Shown: positions 9,839 through 20,829, counted from the first letter of the stretch. The stretch: 64,000 nucleotides of DNA from Erythrobacter sp. (GCA_024642565.1 JAHEAV010000003.1:108711-172710), one strand, 5' to 3'. The notes: a model not told the origin generated them from the sequence alone. Translations and numbers: made by a program.

Positions 9839-12739
9839 ATGCGTCACCACTATCTTGTTCCGCTTACGGCCCTGCTGCTGGCCGGTTGTAGCACACAAGC
9901 CGCCCGGCCCGATCTAGCCAGTGCCCCTGCCCAGCAGGAAGTGGCCAAGGCCCTGCCCGCCCCTTTGAACGAGCTGGTCAGCCAGGTTGATATTCCGTTC
10001 GAGAAATTCACGCTCGACAATGGCTTGACCACGCTGGTCCATACCGATCGCAAGGCTCCGATCGTTGGGGTTACGGTGTATTACCGGGTTGGCGCCAAGA
10101 ACGAACCGCGCGGACGCACCGGCTTTGCCCATCTGTTTGAACATCTGATGTTTGGGGGCAGTGAGAATGTACCCAATTTCGATATCCCGCTGGAAGGTGC
10201 CGGATCGACCAGCACCAATGGCAGCACCAATGCGGATCGCACGAATTACATCGAAACCGTGCCCACTGGCGCGCTTGACCTTGCGCTGTTCATGGAAAGC
10301 GACCGGATGGGGCATCTGCTTGGTGCGGTAAGCCAGGACAAACTCGATAAGCAGCGCGGCGTGGTGCAGAATGAAAAACGCCAGGGGGATAACCAGCCCT
10401 ACGGTCTGGCTTTCTATGCGCTGCAGGAAGGGCTTTTTCCTGTCGGGCACCCCTATCGCCATTCAACAATCGGATCGATGGCCGATCTTGACGCAGCCAG
10501 CATTGCCGACGTCCGCAAGTGGTTCACCGACAATTACGGGCCAAACAATGTTATCCTTGCGCTGAGCGGCGATATCGATGCGGCAACCGCACGGCCGATG
10601 GTGGAACGCTGGTTCGGCGCGATACCGCGCGGACCCGAAGTGCAAATGCCGGAAGCAGGGCCGGTCACACTGACAGAGCCGGTGCGCCGCGAAATGACCG
10701 ATCAGGTACCCGTGACGCAAATCTACCGCGCGTGGACCGGGCCGAAGCTGACCGGCGGGGACGCGGTCGCGCTTGATGTCGGCCTGACCGTGCTGGGCGG
10801 CCTGGCCAGTTCACGGCTCGACAACGTTCTGGTGCGCGAAGAACAATTGGCGGTGAGCGTTACCGCCTTTGCCTGGCAGCAGGAAGATGTCTCGTTGCTG
10901 GTTGCATCGATGGACGTCAAACCGGGGGTCGATCGGGCAGTCGCTGAAAAGCGCTTTGATGAACTGATTGCGCAATTTGTCGCAGAAGGCCCCACCGCTG
11001 ACGAAGTGCGCCGCGCGGCCACTCGCGCCGTTTCTGGCCAGATTGACGGGTTGGAACGCGTCGGCGGCTTTGGCGGCAAAGGCGCCACGCTGGCCGAAGG
11101 GCTGCTCTATGCTGGCGATCCTGCCCAATACAAGGCCGATCTGGCCGCCACCGCCGCTGTGACCCCGATTGAAGTGCGGGCCGCGCTGCAGCGCTGGCTT
11201 AGCCGTCCATCCTTTGGGCTGGCCATTTCTCCGGGCGAGCGAACCGAAGATGGGGCGACCATGGGCGGATGGGGCGATGCCGGAAGCCTGGCCCCGCCCA
11301 AACCCGATGCCAAGAAACCGGCTCCGCCACTCGCCACCGGGCCAAAACGCAATTTCCCGGATGTGGCGCCGGTTGGTGATCTGGCTTTTCCAACCGTTGA
11401 GCGGGCGACGCTGGGTAACGGCATTGCCGTGGCCTTGGCGCGCCGAACGGCAGTGCCCAAAGTTATCGTCAATCTGGAATTCGACGCCGGGATTGCCGCA
11501 GACGCACTGGATACGCCGGGCACACAGGCCATGATGCTGGCCCTGCTCAAGGAAGGTACGACCACACGGACCGCGGTAGAGATTGCCGAAGAGCAGGAAC
11601 GCCTTGGCGCCTCACTCACCACTGCGGCCAGCATCGATGCAAGCACAATCCAGCTTTCCGCGCTGACCGCCAATCTCGAACCGTCACTCGCCCTGATGGC
11701 CGATGTGGCGCGAAACCCGGCCTTTGCCGATGCCGATGTGATGCGTGTGCGCGATCAGCGGCTGGCCGATCTGTCGCAGACGCTGGCGGATCCACGCGGG
11801 CTTGCCGCGCGGACCCTGACCCCGATCCTGTTCGGGGAAGGGACGCCCTACGGTCAGGCGCCTGACGGATTGGGAACGCAGGCGGCCTTGGCAGCCGTAA
11901 CGCCGGATCTACTGAAAGCTGCGCACCGTAAATGGCTGCGCCCTTCCATAGCCCGGGTTACCGTGGTCGGTGACATTACGATGGACGAACTGGTCCCGCT
12001 GCTCAACGAAACCTTTGGCAATTGGGCAGACAATCGAATGGCTGCCCCGACCAAGCCTCTCGACACTGCGATCCCCGCACCACAGCCACGGATCGTGCTG
12101 GTCGATCGGCCCAATTCCCCGCAATCGGTCATTGTGGCCGGGCGGGTCTTGCCGTTGACCGGGCGCGATGGGGGTATGGAAGCCCTTGATCTGGCCAATG
12201 AAGTTCTCGGCAACGGTTTCCTCTCGCGGCTCAACATGGATCTGCGCGAGGATAAGGGCTGGAGTTACGGCGTACGCAGCAATGTCACCAGCCCATTGGG
12301 GCGGCGCAGCCTGACCCTTGTCGCACCGGTACAATCGGACCGGACCGGCGATTCCATCCGTTTGCTGCTGGCCGATATGAAGGCTTTCCCGGCCGCAAAA
12401 CCGGTGGGCCCCGACGAATTGCAGCGGGTTACCGATGGCAATATTCGCGGGCTTCCCAACCGGTTCGAAACAAACGGCCAGGTGCTCGGCGCGATTGTCG
12501 GGAATGATCGCCTTGGCCGGCCCGACGATTACTACGCCACTCTGGCCACCCGATACCGCGCGATTGACGCTACGGCCTTGGACAATGCCGCGAAGGACTA
12601 CCTCCAGCCAGAGGGCCTGACCTTCGTAGTGGTGGGGGACCGCAAGGTGGTGGAGCCGCAGCTTGCCGGTATCGGCTTGCCGGTGGAAATCGTCGCACCA
12701 GCCAAAAGCCCGGTTGACAGCGGGCCCACAGACGACTGA
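9839..12739 (+). CDS. M16-family zinc metalloprotease, predicted lipoprotein
   Basis: Secreted insulinase/pitrilysin-type protease of 966 residues, probably anchored in the outer membrane. The start at 9839 follows ggag and gives a lipoprotein signal with LLAGC (Cys17). The first M16 domain holds the inverted zinc motif HLFEH at residues 98-102, with the third ligand Glu in QNEKRQG about 75 residues on. A Pro/Lys linker near residue 490 leads to a second, catalytically inactive M16 domain ending with the characteristic RLNMDLREDKGWSYGV segment. This two-domain layout is common in sphingomonads. It may work on oligopeptides in the periplasm. It follows the acylase gene closely, suggesting shared transcription. 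Confidence 0.94.
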   Translation: MRHHYLVPLTALLLAGCSTQAARPDLASAPAQQEVAKALPAPLNELVSQVDIPFEKFTLDNGLTTLVHTDRKAPIVGVTVYYRVGAKNEPRGRTGFAHLFEHLMFGGSENVPNFDIPLEGAGSTSTNGSTNADRTNYIETVPTGALDLALFMESDRMGHLLGAVSQDKLDKQRGVVQNEKRQGDNQPYGLAFYALQEGLFPVGHPYRHSTIGSMADLDAASIADVRKWFTDNYGPNNVILALSGDIDAATARPMVERWFGAIPRGPEVQMPEAGPVTLTEPVRREMTDQVPVTQIYRAWTGPKLTGGDAVALDVGLTVLGGLASSRLDNVLVREEQLAVSVTAFAWQQEDVSLLVASMDVKPGVDRAVAEKRFDELIAQFVAEGPTADEVRRAATRAVSGQIDGLERVGGFGGKGATLAEGLLYAGDPAQYKADLAATAAVTPIEVRAALQRWLSRPSFGLAISPGERTEDGATMGGWGDAGSLAPPKPDAKKPAPPLATGPKRNFPDVAPVGDLAFPTVERATLGNGIAVALARRTAVPKVIVNLEFDAGIAADALDTPGTQAMMLALLKEGTTTRTAVEIAEEQERLGASLTTAASIDASTIQLSALTANLEPSLALMADVARNPAFADADVMRVRDQRLADLSQTLADPRGLAARTLTPILFGEGTPYGQAPDGLGTQAALAAVTPDLLKAAHRKWLRPSIARVTVVGDITMDELVPLLNETFGNWADNRMAAPTKPLDTAIPAPQPRIVLVDRPNSPQSVIVAGRVLPLTGRDGGMEALDLANEVLGNGFLSRLNMDLREDKGWSYGVRSNVTSPLGRRSLTLVAPVQSDRTGDSIRLLLADMKAFPAAKPVGPDELQRVTDGNIRGLPNRFETNGQVLGAIVGNDRLGRPDDYYATLATRYRAIDATALDNAAKDYLQPEGLTFVVVGDRKVVEPQLAGIGLPVEIVAPAKSPVDSGPTDD

Positions 12740-12773
12740 ATTGACCCCACATTTATTCAAAAGGAGAATATTG

Positions 12774-13079
12774 ATGTCAGTAGCAGGAACCTATGATTGC
12801 GTAACCAAGAGCCCGATGGGCGACCAGAAGAGCACCTTCACGGTCGTTCCCGGCGATGACGGGGCCAGCTTCACGGGCAGCAACGTCGGCGCGATGGGCG
12901 GCATGGATGTCGAAGATGGCAAGATCGATGGCAATACGCTGACCTGGAAAATGAAAATGACGGTCCCCATGCCGATGACGCTGGAAGGCACCGCGACGAT
13001 TGATGGCGACCAGCTCACCGGCTCGGTCAATGCCGGTGCATTCGGTTCAATGCCGATGACAGGCGAACGCAAGGGCTGA
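12774..13079 (+). CDS. Small hypothetical protein, beta-rich
   Basis: I do not recognise a named family. The 101-residue product starts at 12774 with aaggag 7 bases upstream. It has no signal peptide and no membrane segment. The sequence alternates hydrophobic and polar residues with many Gly, Met and Asp (SNVGAMGGMDVEDGKIDG, KMKMTVPMPMTLEGTATIDG), suggesting a small antiparallel beta-sheet or barrel. It follows the M16 gene by 34 bases and is closed by a strong terminator, so it may be the last gene of the acylase-protease transcript. Confidence 0.75.
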   Translation: MSVAGTYDCVTKSPMGDQKSTFTVVPGDDGASFTGSNVGAMGGMDVEDGKIDGNTLTWKMKMTVPMPMTLEGTATIDGDQLTGSVNAGAFGSMPMTGERKG

Positions 13080-13096
13080 TCAGCCTTGAGACCACC

Positions 13097-13130
13097 AAAA
13101 GGGCGCCGGCGCGATCCGGCGCCCTTTTTT
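13097..13130 (+). terminator. Rho-independent terminator
   Basis: A 9-bp stem (gggcgccgg / ccggcgccc) followed by six T residues lies 20 bases after the small hypothetical gene. It ends the preceding transcript. Confidence 0.88.
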
Positions 13131-13325
13131 GTCAGTTGAGCACCAGTTTCAGGCCCGGATTTATACCTTGGCTGGCGAATGCTGAGCGACTTAAGGTGGG
13201 GTGGTTAGCTGCTCGTTCCAGGAACTGTTCCTGTCAATTATGCCGTGTGTGAAGCGATGACATGGAAATTATTGTGTGCGCATGGAAGAATGCCTTTGCT
13301 ATGAGATTGATCTGGGGGGAGACCG

Positions 13326-14396
13326 ATGATTAGAAAAGCTGTAGCCATAATTGCTGGACTGGCGGTGCTGGCGATGGCTGCAATCTTCGTTTTTCAGGCG
13401 CAAATCGGGACTGCATTGTTTACCCGCGCTGTTAATAAGAACCTCGACAATAATCAGATTGCTGGTTTGGAAGATGGTTTGCATGTCGGATTGTGCGGCA
13501 CAGGCTCCCCGATGCCAAACCCTGATCGTGCTGGCCCATGTAACATTGTGATCGCGGGGGAGCAGATTTACATTGTCGACATCGGCGAAGGCGGAGGCCG
13601 CAACATAGCGCTGATGGGTGTGAATTCTTCCAAGGTGAGCGCATTGCTCCTGACCCATTTCCATTCTGACCACATAGACGGCCTTGGCCCCTTGATGCTA
13701 AATCATTGGGTTCGAGGTGCCAGCACTTCCCCCTTGCCTGTATTTGGCCCTGTTGGCGTTACCGCTGTGATCGATGGATTTAATGCGGCCTACGCCACCG
13801 ACAACACCTATCGCACGGCCCACCACGGTCAAGCCGTAGCGCCGACAAGCGGCGGCGGCGCTGAGGCTCGGCCATTCGTGTTGGATGGGAAGGACGTTAT
13901 GGTTTTGAGCCAGAACGGCCTTACGATTACGGCCTTTGCGGTCGATCATAGTCCGGTCGCTCCTGCAGTTGGCTATCGCTTCGATTACAAAGGACGATCA
14001 GCTTGCATTAGCGGTGACACGGCAAAGTCAGTCAATCTCGAACGCGCTTGCAAGGGAGTTGATCTCCTTGTGCATGAAGCCTTGCAGCCACAGCTTGTTG
14101 GAAAGGTGGCAGCGGCAATGAAGCAGCGAGGCCAGCACAATACCGCCAAAATCATGGCCGACATTGTTGATTATCATTCAACACCTGAAGACGCTGCCGA
14201 GAGCGCAGAACATGCAGGGGTGAAGATGCTGGTGCTTTCGCACCTCGTCCCGCCCTTGCCGTCATCTTACCTCTATCCAGTTTTCCTTGGTGATGCAGAG
14301 AAGCGCTTTAGTGGTCCGATCGTTGTTGGTGAGGACGGGATGCTGTTTTCAATGCCGGCAGCAGGCGATAGGATTGAGCAAGTCTCGCTCTTCTAA
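13326..14396 (+). CDS. Membrane-anchored metallo-beta-lactamase-fold hydrolase
   Basis: Zinc hydrolase of 356 residues with an uncleaved or cleavable hydrophobic N-terminus (residues 6-24). The MBL-fold metal motif HFHSDHIDG is at residues 111-119, with further ligands expected in AVDHSP and in CISGDTA, and a late VLSHLVPP His. The arrangement resembles RNase Z/arylsulfatase-type MBL proteins found at the envelope, not true beta-lactamases. The substrate is unknown. The ATG at 13326 follows a purine-rich ggggggaga. Its codons are visibly more A/T-rich at third positions than those of neighbouring genes, which may point to acquisition from elsewhere. Gaps of 246 and 87 bases separate it from its neighbours. 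Confidence 0.85.
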   Translation: MIRKAVAIIAGLAVLAMAAIFVFQAQIGTALFTRAVNKNLDNNQIAGLEDGLHVGLCGTGSPMPNPDRAGPCNIVIAGEQIYIVDIGEGGGRNIALMGVNSSKVSALLLTHFHSDHIDGLGPLMLNHWVRGASTSPLPVFGPVGVTAVIDGFNAAYATDNTYRTAHHGQAVAPTSGGGAEARPFVLDGKDVMVLSQNGLTITAFAVDHSPVAPAVGYRFDYKGRSACISGDTAKSVNLERACKGVDLLVHEALQPQLVGKVAAAMKQRGQHNTAKIMADIVDYHSTPEDAAESAEHAGVKMLVLSHLVPPLPSSYLYPVFLGDAEKRFSGPIVVGEDGMLFSMPAAGDRIEQVSLF

Positions 14397-14483
14397 TAAC
14401 TGCAATTGGGTCGTTGCCCGACGGGCAGTCATTGCCGAAATTGTTCGCGTGGCTGAATTTTCCCGTTTCGGGCAATAGCGGCC

Positions 14484-15986
14484 CTACCCCAATTTCACCT
14501 TCAGCAATTCGTTGACGACAGCCGGGTTGGCTTTGCCTTGCATCGCCTTCATCGTCTGACCGACGAAGAAGCCGAACAATTTATCCTTGCCGCTGCGGTA
14601 TTCGGCCACCTTGTCCGGATTATCCGCCAGCACCTTGTCGATCTCGGCTTCGATTGCGCCGGTGTCACTCTGCTGCTTCAGACCTTCGGTGTCTGCGATT
14701 TCTTCCGGATCGCGGCCGGTCTTGAGGACAATCTCGTAGATTTCCTTGGCCTGGCCGCCCGATACGGTTCCAGCGTCAACCATCTGCAGGATGCTGGCAT
14801 TGGCGGCGGCGGTATTGTGTTCCAGTTTCGCATCGCCGCCCAACGCGTTGAGCACGCCCGGCGCGACAGACAGGGTCCAGTTCGCCACCTGCGTAGCGAC
14901 ATCTTTTTCGGCCTTGCCCAGCCGCTTGGCGGTGGCAGCCAACAGGGTTTCGAAGCGGGCGAAGACCTCCACTTCCAGCGTCAATTGCGCCGCATTATAG
15001 GCGTTAAGGCCCAGATCGCCGGTATAGCGGGCGCGCTTGGCATCCGGCAGTTCCGGCAGGCTGGCACGGCATTCGTTCAGGAAATCATCGTCCAGCACCA
15101 AGGGTAGCAAATCGGGATCAGGGAAGTAGCGGTAATCATGCGCATCTTCCTTTGACCGCATCGAACGGGTTTCATTCCTGTCGGGATCGTATAGCCGCGT
15201 TTCCTGCACCACTGCGCCGCCGCCTTCGATCAGTTCGACCTGACGGCGGGCTTCCTGTTCGATTACCGCCATCACAAAACGGACCGAATTGACGTTTTTG
15301 GTTTCGGTACGGGTGCCAAGTTCGCCGCCCGGTTTGCGCACGGACACATTCACATCCGCGCGCATCGAACCCTGTTCCATATTACCATCACACGATCCGA
15401 CGTAGCGCAGGATGCTGCGCAGCTTGCGCACATAGGCCCCGGCTTCGGCGGGCGAGGCCATGTCGGGCTTGCTGACGATTTCCATGAGCGCCACGCCGCT
15501 GCGGTTGAGATCGACGTAAGACATGGTCGGATGCTGATCATGCATCAGCTTGCCGGCATCCTGTTCGACGTGAATCCGTTCGATCCCGATAATCTTGTCT
15601 TCAGGAATTCCGTTTTTCTCATCCGCTTCGATCAGCAGCTGCCCTTCACCCACAATCGGGTGGTAGAGCTGGGAAATCTGGTATCCCTGCGGCAAGTCGG
15701 CATAGAAGTAATTCTTCCGGTCAAACCGGCTCCACGCATTGATCTGCGCTTCAATCGCCATGCCGGTGCGCACGGCCTGACGGATGCATTCGCGGTTGGG
15801 TACCGGCAGCATTCCCGGCATCGCCGCATCGACGAGCGATACCTGCGAATTCGGTTCGGCCCCGAATTCGGTGGAGGCGCCGGAAAACAGCTTGGCATGG
15901 GACGTGACCTGTGCGTGGACTTCCAGGCCGATCACGACCTCCCATTCGCCAGTTTCGCCTTGGATACGATAAGTCGATTCAGTCAT
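14484..15986 (-). CDS. gatB: Asp-tRNA(Asn)/Glu-tRNA(Gln) amidotransferase subunit B
   Basis: Subunit B of the GatCAB complex, which phosphorylates and amidates misacylated Glu-tRNA(Gln) and Asp-tRNA(Asn). The 500-residue protein has the GatB N-terminal signature [12 protein letters not shown], followed by TKLFSG-like HAKLFSGAS, the [10 protein letters not shown] segment and [10 protein letters not shown]. The C-terminal GatB/YqeY tRNA-binding domain is rich in Ala and Lys. Length and ends are normal. It is the last gene of a minus-strand cluster gatC-gatA-acyltransferase-gatB; the unrelated acyltransferase separates it from gatA. Confidence 0.98.
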   Translation of the reverse strand: MTESTYRIQGETGEWEVVIGLEVHAQVTSHAKLFSGASTEFGAEPNSQVSLVDAAMPGMLPVPNRECIRQAVRTGMAIEAQINAWSRFDRKNYFYADLPQGYQISQLYHPIVGEGQLLIEADEKNGIPEDKIIGIERIHVEQDAGKLMHDQHPTMSYVDLNRSGVALMEIVSKPDMASPAEAGAYVRKLRSILRYVGSCDGNMEQGSMRADVNVSVRKPGGELGTRTETKNVNSVRFVMAVIEQEARRQVELIEGGGAVVQETRLYDPDRNETRSMRSKEDAHDYRYFPDPDLLPLVLDDDFLNECRASLPELPDAKRARYTGDLGLNAYNAAQLTLEVEVFARFETLLAATAKRLGKAEKDVATQVANWTLSVAPGVLNALGGDAKLEHNTAAANASILQMVDAGTVSGGQAKEIYEIVLKTGRDPEEIADTEGLKQQSDTGAIEAEIDKVLADNPDKVAEYRSGKDKLFGFFVGQTMKAMQGKANPAVVNELLKVKLG

Positions 15987-16025
15987 GCTTATGCCGATAG
16001 TTGCGGATGGTGAACAAGGAAAGGG

Positions 16026-17156
16026 TCAGTTTTTCGGAAGGGCGAGTGCATTGCGGCTCCATTGCCGCGACGGCTCCTCGACAAAGCGCCAGGCAAGCCA
16101 GCCCAGCATCAGGATAAGGCAGAGCAGCGCCAGCGTAAGCACAGTCTCTGCAGGCTGGCCCAATTCCACGCTCAGCAGCCCGAAGCGCGGAAGCCCCGGC
16201 ACCACCAAATCGGCCCGGCCCATGGCCGTGAACAGGATCGGCAACCCGCGATTGCAGCCAATGATCACGAAAAGATGCGTCATGTAGATGGCGAAAGACC
16301 AGCGGCCCAACGCCTCTGCCCAATTGGCGTGCAACACGCGGCTGACCATGCCGCCATCGCGGGCGAAGATCAGTACCGTGGGCAAGAAAACTGCATCCAT
16401 CACAAGCACCCACGCGCGGCTGGGCGGAGCCAATGCCAGGGCAATCACCACAAGGCCCAGAACCACCAATTCCGCCACACTCAGCACGCGGGCAGATATG
16501 GCCCATCCGGCGTAGCGCCGATGGAGGTGGTAAGCTGCCACGCCGAGGGCGAAGGCCAGAACACCGCGCTGCAGCAGCGAACCGAAGACTGGCGGGTTGA
16601 AGCCGGACCACAGGCTTGTCGCTGCCGCAGCGGCCAGTACGGCTGTCACCGCCATGCCAAAGCGGCCGCGGCCGAACAGCAGGGCGGCAAGCACATAAAG
16701 CACCATTTCAACAGCGAGAGACCAGCTGACCGGGGAAAACCAGTTCCCGGTGTGCGGCCGAAACGCATCAAGCAGGAACAGGCTGCGCCAGAACTCGCTC
16801 CACGCGTGTTTTTCATGCAATACCGGCTGAAACAGCGTGACCTGCAGCAGCACCATTATTGCCAGAACCATGTAATGCAGCGGCAACACCCGCCCAGCCC
16901 TGAGCGCCATAAAGCGACCACGAGGGAAACCCTTCGCCAGCCGCCCGCCATAACTGGCACTGATGACGAAGCCCGACAGCAGAAAAAAGAAATCGACCAG
17001 CAACCAGCCAGCGCGCATCATCGGAATTCCGGCCAGCCAGCCGAAATTACCGATGTGGAAGAACACCACCAATATCGCGGCGACACCGCGCAGGGCATCG
17101 AGCGCCACATAGCGTTCGTGCCGGGCGGCTGGAGCGCCCTTGGCGATTACCACCAC
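16026..17156 (-). CDS. Acyltransferase 3 family membrane protein (OafA/YrhL type)
   Basis: Integral membrane O-acyltransferase of 376 residues that typically acetylates sugars of surface glycans. The N-terminus carries the family signature [19 protein letters not shown], with the catalytic His of the RG...H motif, and [10 protein letters not shown] follows. About ten hydrophobic segments are visible. Translation probably starts at GTG 17156 (or 17153), inside the last codons of gatA, giving a 10-base overlap. Lying between gatA and gatB, it would be co-transcribed with them, although no functional link to tRNA amidation is known. The acceptor molecule cannot be told. Confidence 0.9.
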   Translation of the reverse strand: MVVIAKGAPAARHERYVALDALRGVAAILVVFFHIGNFGWLAGIPMMRAGWLLVDFFFLLSGFVISASYGGRLAKGFPRGRFMALRAGRVLPLHYMVLAIMVLLQVTLFQPVLHEKHAWSEFWRSLFLLDAFRPHTGNWFSPVSWSLAVEMVLYVLAALLFGRGRFGMAVTAVLAAAAATSLWSGFNPPVFGSLLQRGVLAFALGVAAYHLHRRYAGWAISARVLSVAELVVLGLVVIALALAPPSRAWVLVMDAVFLPTVLIFARDGGMVSRVLHANWAEALGRWSFAIYMTHLFVIIGCNRGLPILFTAMGRADLVVPGLPRFGLLSVELGQPAETVLTLALLCLILMLGWLAWRFVEEPSRQWSRNALALPKN

Positions 17157-18631
17157 TTCTCCGGCGTCGCGATGAAACCGGCGCGCTTTTCAATGGCAAG
17201 GCCTGCATTCAGCACACCTTGTTCGTCAAAGGCTTTGCCGATGATCTGCAGCCCCAAAGGCAGCCCTTGCGAATTGACACCGCAAGGCACGGACATGGCA
17301 GGAAGGCCGGCCAACGAAGCGGGCACTGCGAATACATCGTTGAGATACATGGCCAGCGGATCATCGCTCTTTTCGCCCAGCGCGAATGCGGCGGTCGGCG
17401 TGGTCGGCGCAAGGATCACGTCGCAGTCCTTGAACGCATTTTCAAAATCCCGGCTGATCAATGTGCGTATGCGCTGCGCCTGATTGTAATAGGCATCATA
17501 GAAACCTGCGCTGAGCACATAGGTGCCGATCAGAATCCGGCGCTTGACCTCGTCCCCGAACCCGTCCGAACGGGTTGCGGCATACATATCCTGCAGCCCC
17601 GCCCCTTCCGGCAGATCGCGCAGGCCATAACGAACACCGTCATAGCGGGCGAGATTGCTGGAGGCTTCGGCTGGCGCGATGATGTAATAGGCAGGCAGCG
17701 CATATTTGGTATGCGGCAGGCTGATATCGACCACTTCGGCGCCCGCATCCTTCAACCAGGCAATCCCGTCATCCCAGCTTTTGAGAATATCGGCGTCTGT
17801 GCCTTCCATCCGGTATTCGCGCGGAATGCCGATTTTCTTGCCCCGCATGTCCGCATTGAGCGAACCGGCCCAATCGGGCACCGGCAGGTCGAGACTGGTC
17901 GAATCCTTGGGATCAAATCCAGCCATCGCGCCAAGCATGATTGCGCAATCGGTCACATCGCGCGCCATCGGCCCTGCCTGATCAAGGCTGGAAGCAAAGG
18001 CAACGATACCCCAACGGCTGCAACGGCCATAGGTTGGCTTGACCCCGGTAATACCGGTAAAGGCGGCTGGCTGGCGGATGGAACCGCCGGTGTCAGTGCC
18101 GGTGGCAGCGGGGGCAAGCCAGGCAGAAACCGCCGTGCTGGAACCGCCCGAGGAACCACCCGGCGCCAAGGCCGCATTGCCGCCATCGCTGCGCCGCCAG
18201 GGTGAAATCACATTGCCGAAATAGCTGGTTTCGTTGGACGAACCCATCGCAAACTGATCGAGATTCAGCTTGCCGAGCATGCCGGCCCCCGCCGCCCATA
18301 ATTTGCCGGAAACCGTACTCTCATATTGCGGGATGAAGCCTTCGAGAATGTGGCTCGCCGCTGTGGTCTGCACGCCCTGGGTCGCGAACAAATCCTTCAT
18401 TCCAATGGGCACCCCGGCCATGCCGCCCAAGGGCCTGCCTGCGGCGCGGTCTGTATCGACCTTGTCGGCAGCGGCCAGCGCATGATCCGGCGTCGTGACG
18501 ATAAATGCGTTGAGAGCAGCAGCGGCGGCTACATTCGCGTTGAACGCTTCTGCAACTTCGCGCGCGGTAAATTCGCCAGCGGCCACGCCATTACGAATGG
18601 CGGCAACGCCCAGCTTTGTCAGATCGGTCAT
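17147..18631 (-). CDS. gatA: Asp-tRNA(Asn)/Glu-tRNA(Gln) amidotransferase subunit A
   Basis: Amidase subunit of GatCAB, which releases ammonia from glutamine for transamidation of Glu-tRNA(Gln). The 494-residue protein contains the amidase-signature Lys in [10 protein letters not shown], the Ser-rich [13 protein letters not shown] segment and the nucleophile region [14 protein letters not shown], which together make the Ser-cisSer-Lys triad. Its start codon overlaps the gatC stop (TAATG), pointing to translational coupling, and its end overlaps the following acyltransferase gene. Length and motif set are normal for GatA. Confidence 0.98.
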   Translation of the reverse strand: MTDLTKLGVAAIRNGVAAGEFTAREVAEAFNANVAAAAALNAFIVTTPDHALAAADKVDTDRAAGRPLGGMAGVPIGMKDLFATQGVQTTAASHILEGFIPQYESTVSGKLWAAGAGMLGKLNLDQFAMGSSNETSYFGNVISPWRRSDGGNAALAPGGSSGGSSTAVSAWLAPAATGTDTGGSIRQPAAFTGITGVKPTYGRCSRWGIVAFASSLDQAGPMARDVTDCAIMLGAMAGFDPKDSTSLDLPVPDWAGSLNADMRGKKIGIPREYRMEGTDADILKSWDDGIAWLKDAGAEVVDISLPHTKYALPAYYIIAPAEASSNLARYDGVRYGLRDLPEGAGLQDMYAATRSDGFGDEVKRRILIGTYVLSAGFYDAYYNQAQRIRTLISRDFENAFKDCDVILAPTTPTAAFALGEKSDDPLAMYLNDVFAVPASLAGLPAMSVPCGVNSQGLPLGLQIIGKAFDEQGVLNAGLAIEKRAGFIATPEKWW

Positions 18632-18933
18632 TATTCGATCACCTTGGGCACGCCGAAAAAGCCATGTTCGGCTGCGGGCGCGTTGGCCAGAACCTTGTCG
18701 CGAATGCCGCCACCCGTCAGCGGATCGGCATCGACCACGTCATCGCGCAGCCGCAAGGTGTTGGGGATGACTGCGGTCATCGGTTCGACACCGGTGCAAT
18801 CGACCTCTCCCAACTGGTCCACCCAAGCCAGAATATTGTTCAGTTCCGGCACCATTCGCTCCAACGCGTCATCGGACATGTTTATCCGGGCCAGCGAAGC
18901 GATTTTCGCCACGGTTTGTTTATCGACAGACAT
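18631..18933 (-). CDS. gatC: Asp-tRNA(Asn)/Glu-tRNA(Gln) amidotransferase subunit C
   Basis: Small 100-residue subunit that stabilises the GatA-GatB interface. The start [17 protein letters not shown] at 18933 is chosen because it matches the conserved GatC beginning; an in-frame ATG 12 codons upstream adds residues unlike the family. The [15 protein letters not shown] segment and the DDVV region are typical of GatC. It is the first gene of the gat cluster and ends in a one-base overlap with the gatA start. Confidence 0.96.
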   Translation of the reverse strand: MSVDKQTVAKIASLARINMSDDALERMVPELNNILAWVDQLGEVDCTGVEPMTAVIPNTLRLRDDVVDADPLTGGGIRDKVLANAPAAEHGFFGVPKVIE

Positions 18934-18992
18934 GACAGGCGCGTTAGCGATGAGTTGCCCCGCCTTCAAGCGGGCATTGGGTTCCGCAACGT

Positions 18993-20759
18993 CTATTTGA
19001 ACGGACGGCCGATCGGTTTCCCATCCACAAAAATCTTGCGCCCCTGCCAGTCCCGGATTTCAACCTTGGATTCCTTCGCCAGAGTGGGCGTATCCTCGGG
19101 CAGATCGCCCTCCTCGCTTTCGGAGGCCGAAAGAGCATTTTGGCCTGCTTTCGCACTCCCTAACGGCGCATCGGGATCAATGCTCAGGAACACCACCTGC
19201 TTACCCTCGACCAAGGCAATCCGATGCTCCCCTTTGGCCCCTTCCCCTGGACCGCTGATCCCCGTATCGATCGCAAAACATGGATCGCTGCAATTCCATT
19301 CACGCGCGGTGATGGCGAATTCGATCCGCTCGCGCAGTGCCGGATCTTCAATATCCATACGCAAATTGCCTAATCGCTTGGACGATTCCGCTTCGCCCTC
19401 CGGCACTCCGCGATAGAAGCGGACATTTTGCGCCTGGGCAATTTTTGCGCCCTTGGCGATGTCTTCATTGGGTGACTTTACCAGCTTCGCCAGAGCCGCG
19501 CGGCCCGGTTCGCCAAAGTCCCAGCGCAGCGCCGCATAGTCGAAATCTTTCGCCGAAACAGTCCCGCTTTCCAGACGGGCCAACTGGTTGCGGGCCGAAA
19601 TTGCTCCGAAATTGAAAATCGGCATCGCCAACACCAGCCCAATGACCGAAATGACCGCCGCAAGATGCAGATTGCTTCGTCTGAGATAATCACGCCAGCC
19701 CGCTTTGCGGCCGCGGATTACACCCAGAAAATACGCAAAGCCGTAAGCCGTGGCTATCGCGATCGCCGTCAGCGCCCAAATCCGTTCCGGCGAAAGTCCG
19801 TATTGCGCAATCCGTGTCCCCATCGAAACCGAAGCAAACAATGTCAGAGGAAAGATGCAGAGGGCCAGAACCAGGGCGGCGATCCGCAGCAGGCGCGAAG
19901 AAGACATCTCGGGATCCTGAGCCCGGATCACCGCGTTTGTGAGGATAAAGGCACCAACCCCGCAAGCGAGCAAAACCGGGGTGGCTCTGCGTGTCGCCTC
20001 CCATAATACGTCAGGTCCGGACACGATCATCGCCAACAGAAAGATCACCAGGCCAACCGCGAGCGGGACTGCAAGCATCGACAGGACCATCAAGACAACG
20101 GACTGCAAGGTCGAAAGAACCTTCAATTGGTTCCGCAAGGTTCCGAGCCCGGCGCCAAAAGCGACACCGGAAAAAGCCCAGCCAAACCATCCCTGTTCCA
20201 ACAACTTCTTGAGAAGATCGATTTGGATAAGCTGAAACAATTGCGACAAAATCGCGATCAGCGCCCAGCTGATCCCCAGAAAGACAAAGGCACCGGCCCC
20301 ACTGATCAGATCAGTCCATACAAAATAATGCGTGTCGGAATAGGAAGTCGAAAAATGTTTGCGGTGGAAGCCGGCCTGAAACAGCGGCACGGCCAGCGTT
20401 ACTGCCACCACGCCGGATGCGATCCAGTATGCCTGATCGGAATAACGATCCCCCGCGCTGGTGGCCCGCCACGCAATCCCCGCCATGACCACGCCCACAC
20501 ACAGCGAAAAAATCACCTGCGATTTGCGAAATTCACGGTTGATCGTGAAGGCGGCGGCAATCGGCGCAAAACAGAAGAGCGCGGTCAACGCCATCCGCCA
20601 GGGCGAATTTTCACCGCCATGGCTGGCGAAATGAACCAGCAAACCCGCCAGACCCAGTAGCCCGGCCAGCAACCATGGCCTTAACGGCCAATCATTATCC
20701 AAATCGGCTGCGGATGCGGGCGAGTAGATCGGCGAAGCCGGGGCTGTTTCCTGTTCCAT
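18993..20759 (-). CDS. DUF4153 domain membrane protein
   Basis: A 588-residue integral membrane protein of unknown function. A Pro/Ala-rich start precedes about 11-12 hydrophobic segments (residues 25 to about 400), matching the layout of DUF4153 proteins. The last 190 residues form a soluble domain with [19 protein letters not shown] and repeated charged segments, ending in [20 protein letters not shown]. It is encoded upstream of gatC on the same strand, with a gap of about 60 bases. No enzymatic motif is visible. Confidence 0.85.
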   Translation of the reverse strand: MEQETAPASPIYSPASAADLDNDWPLRPWLLAGLLGLAGLLVHFASHGGENSPWRMALTALFCFAPIAAAFTINREFRKSQVIFSLCVGVVMAGIAWRATSAGDRYSDQAYWIASGVVAVTLAVPLFQAGFHRKHFSTSYSDTHYFVWTDLISGAGAFVFLGISWALIAILSQLFQLIQIDLLKKLLEQGWFGWAFSGVAFGAGLGTLRNQLKVLSTLQSVVLMVLSMLAVPLAVGLVIFLLAMIVSGPDVLWEATRRATPVLLACGVGAFILTNAVIRAQDPEMSSSRLLRIAALVLALCIFPLTLFASVSMGTRIAQYGLSPERIWALTAIAIATAYGFAYFLGVIRGRKAGWRDYLRRSNLHLAAVISVIGLVLAMPIFNFGAISARNQLARLESGTVSAKDFDYAALRWDFGEPGRAALAKLVKSPNEDIAKGAKIAQAQNVRFYRGVPEGEAESSKRLGNLRMDIEDPALRERIEFAITAREWNCSDPCFAIDTGISGPGEGAKGEHRIALVEGKQVVFLSIDPDAPLGSAKAGQNALSASESEEGDLPEDTPTLAKESKVEIRDWQGRKIFVDGKPIGRPFK

Positions 20760-20829
20760 CCCGCCTTGTCCGCGAAAATCGCGGTAATCGCAATGGTTTC
20801 GGGCCGAACGGCTTCGCTAGACCGGCCGA

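Noticed and set aside
11909..12760. Open frame of 283 codons opposite the M16 protease gene
   Set aside because: Fully antisense to a coherent M16 domain, no ribosome binding site and no family similarity.
13215..13230. LexA-like site gttc...gttc upstream of the MBL-fold gene
   Set aside because: The alphaproteobacterial SOS box has exactly seven bases between the GTTC half-sites; here there are eight, and the gene is not an SOS-type gene.
14403..14430. Hairpin tgcccgacgggca as terminator between the MBL-fold gene and gatB
   Set aside because: The stem is only five base pairs with a tiny loop and has no T tract on either strand.
16062..17483. Open frame of 473 codons opposite the acyltransferase and gatA
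   Set aside because: Very rich in Gln, His and Arg with no domain; it is the antisense reflection of two well-supported genes.
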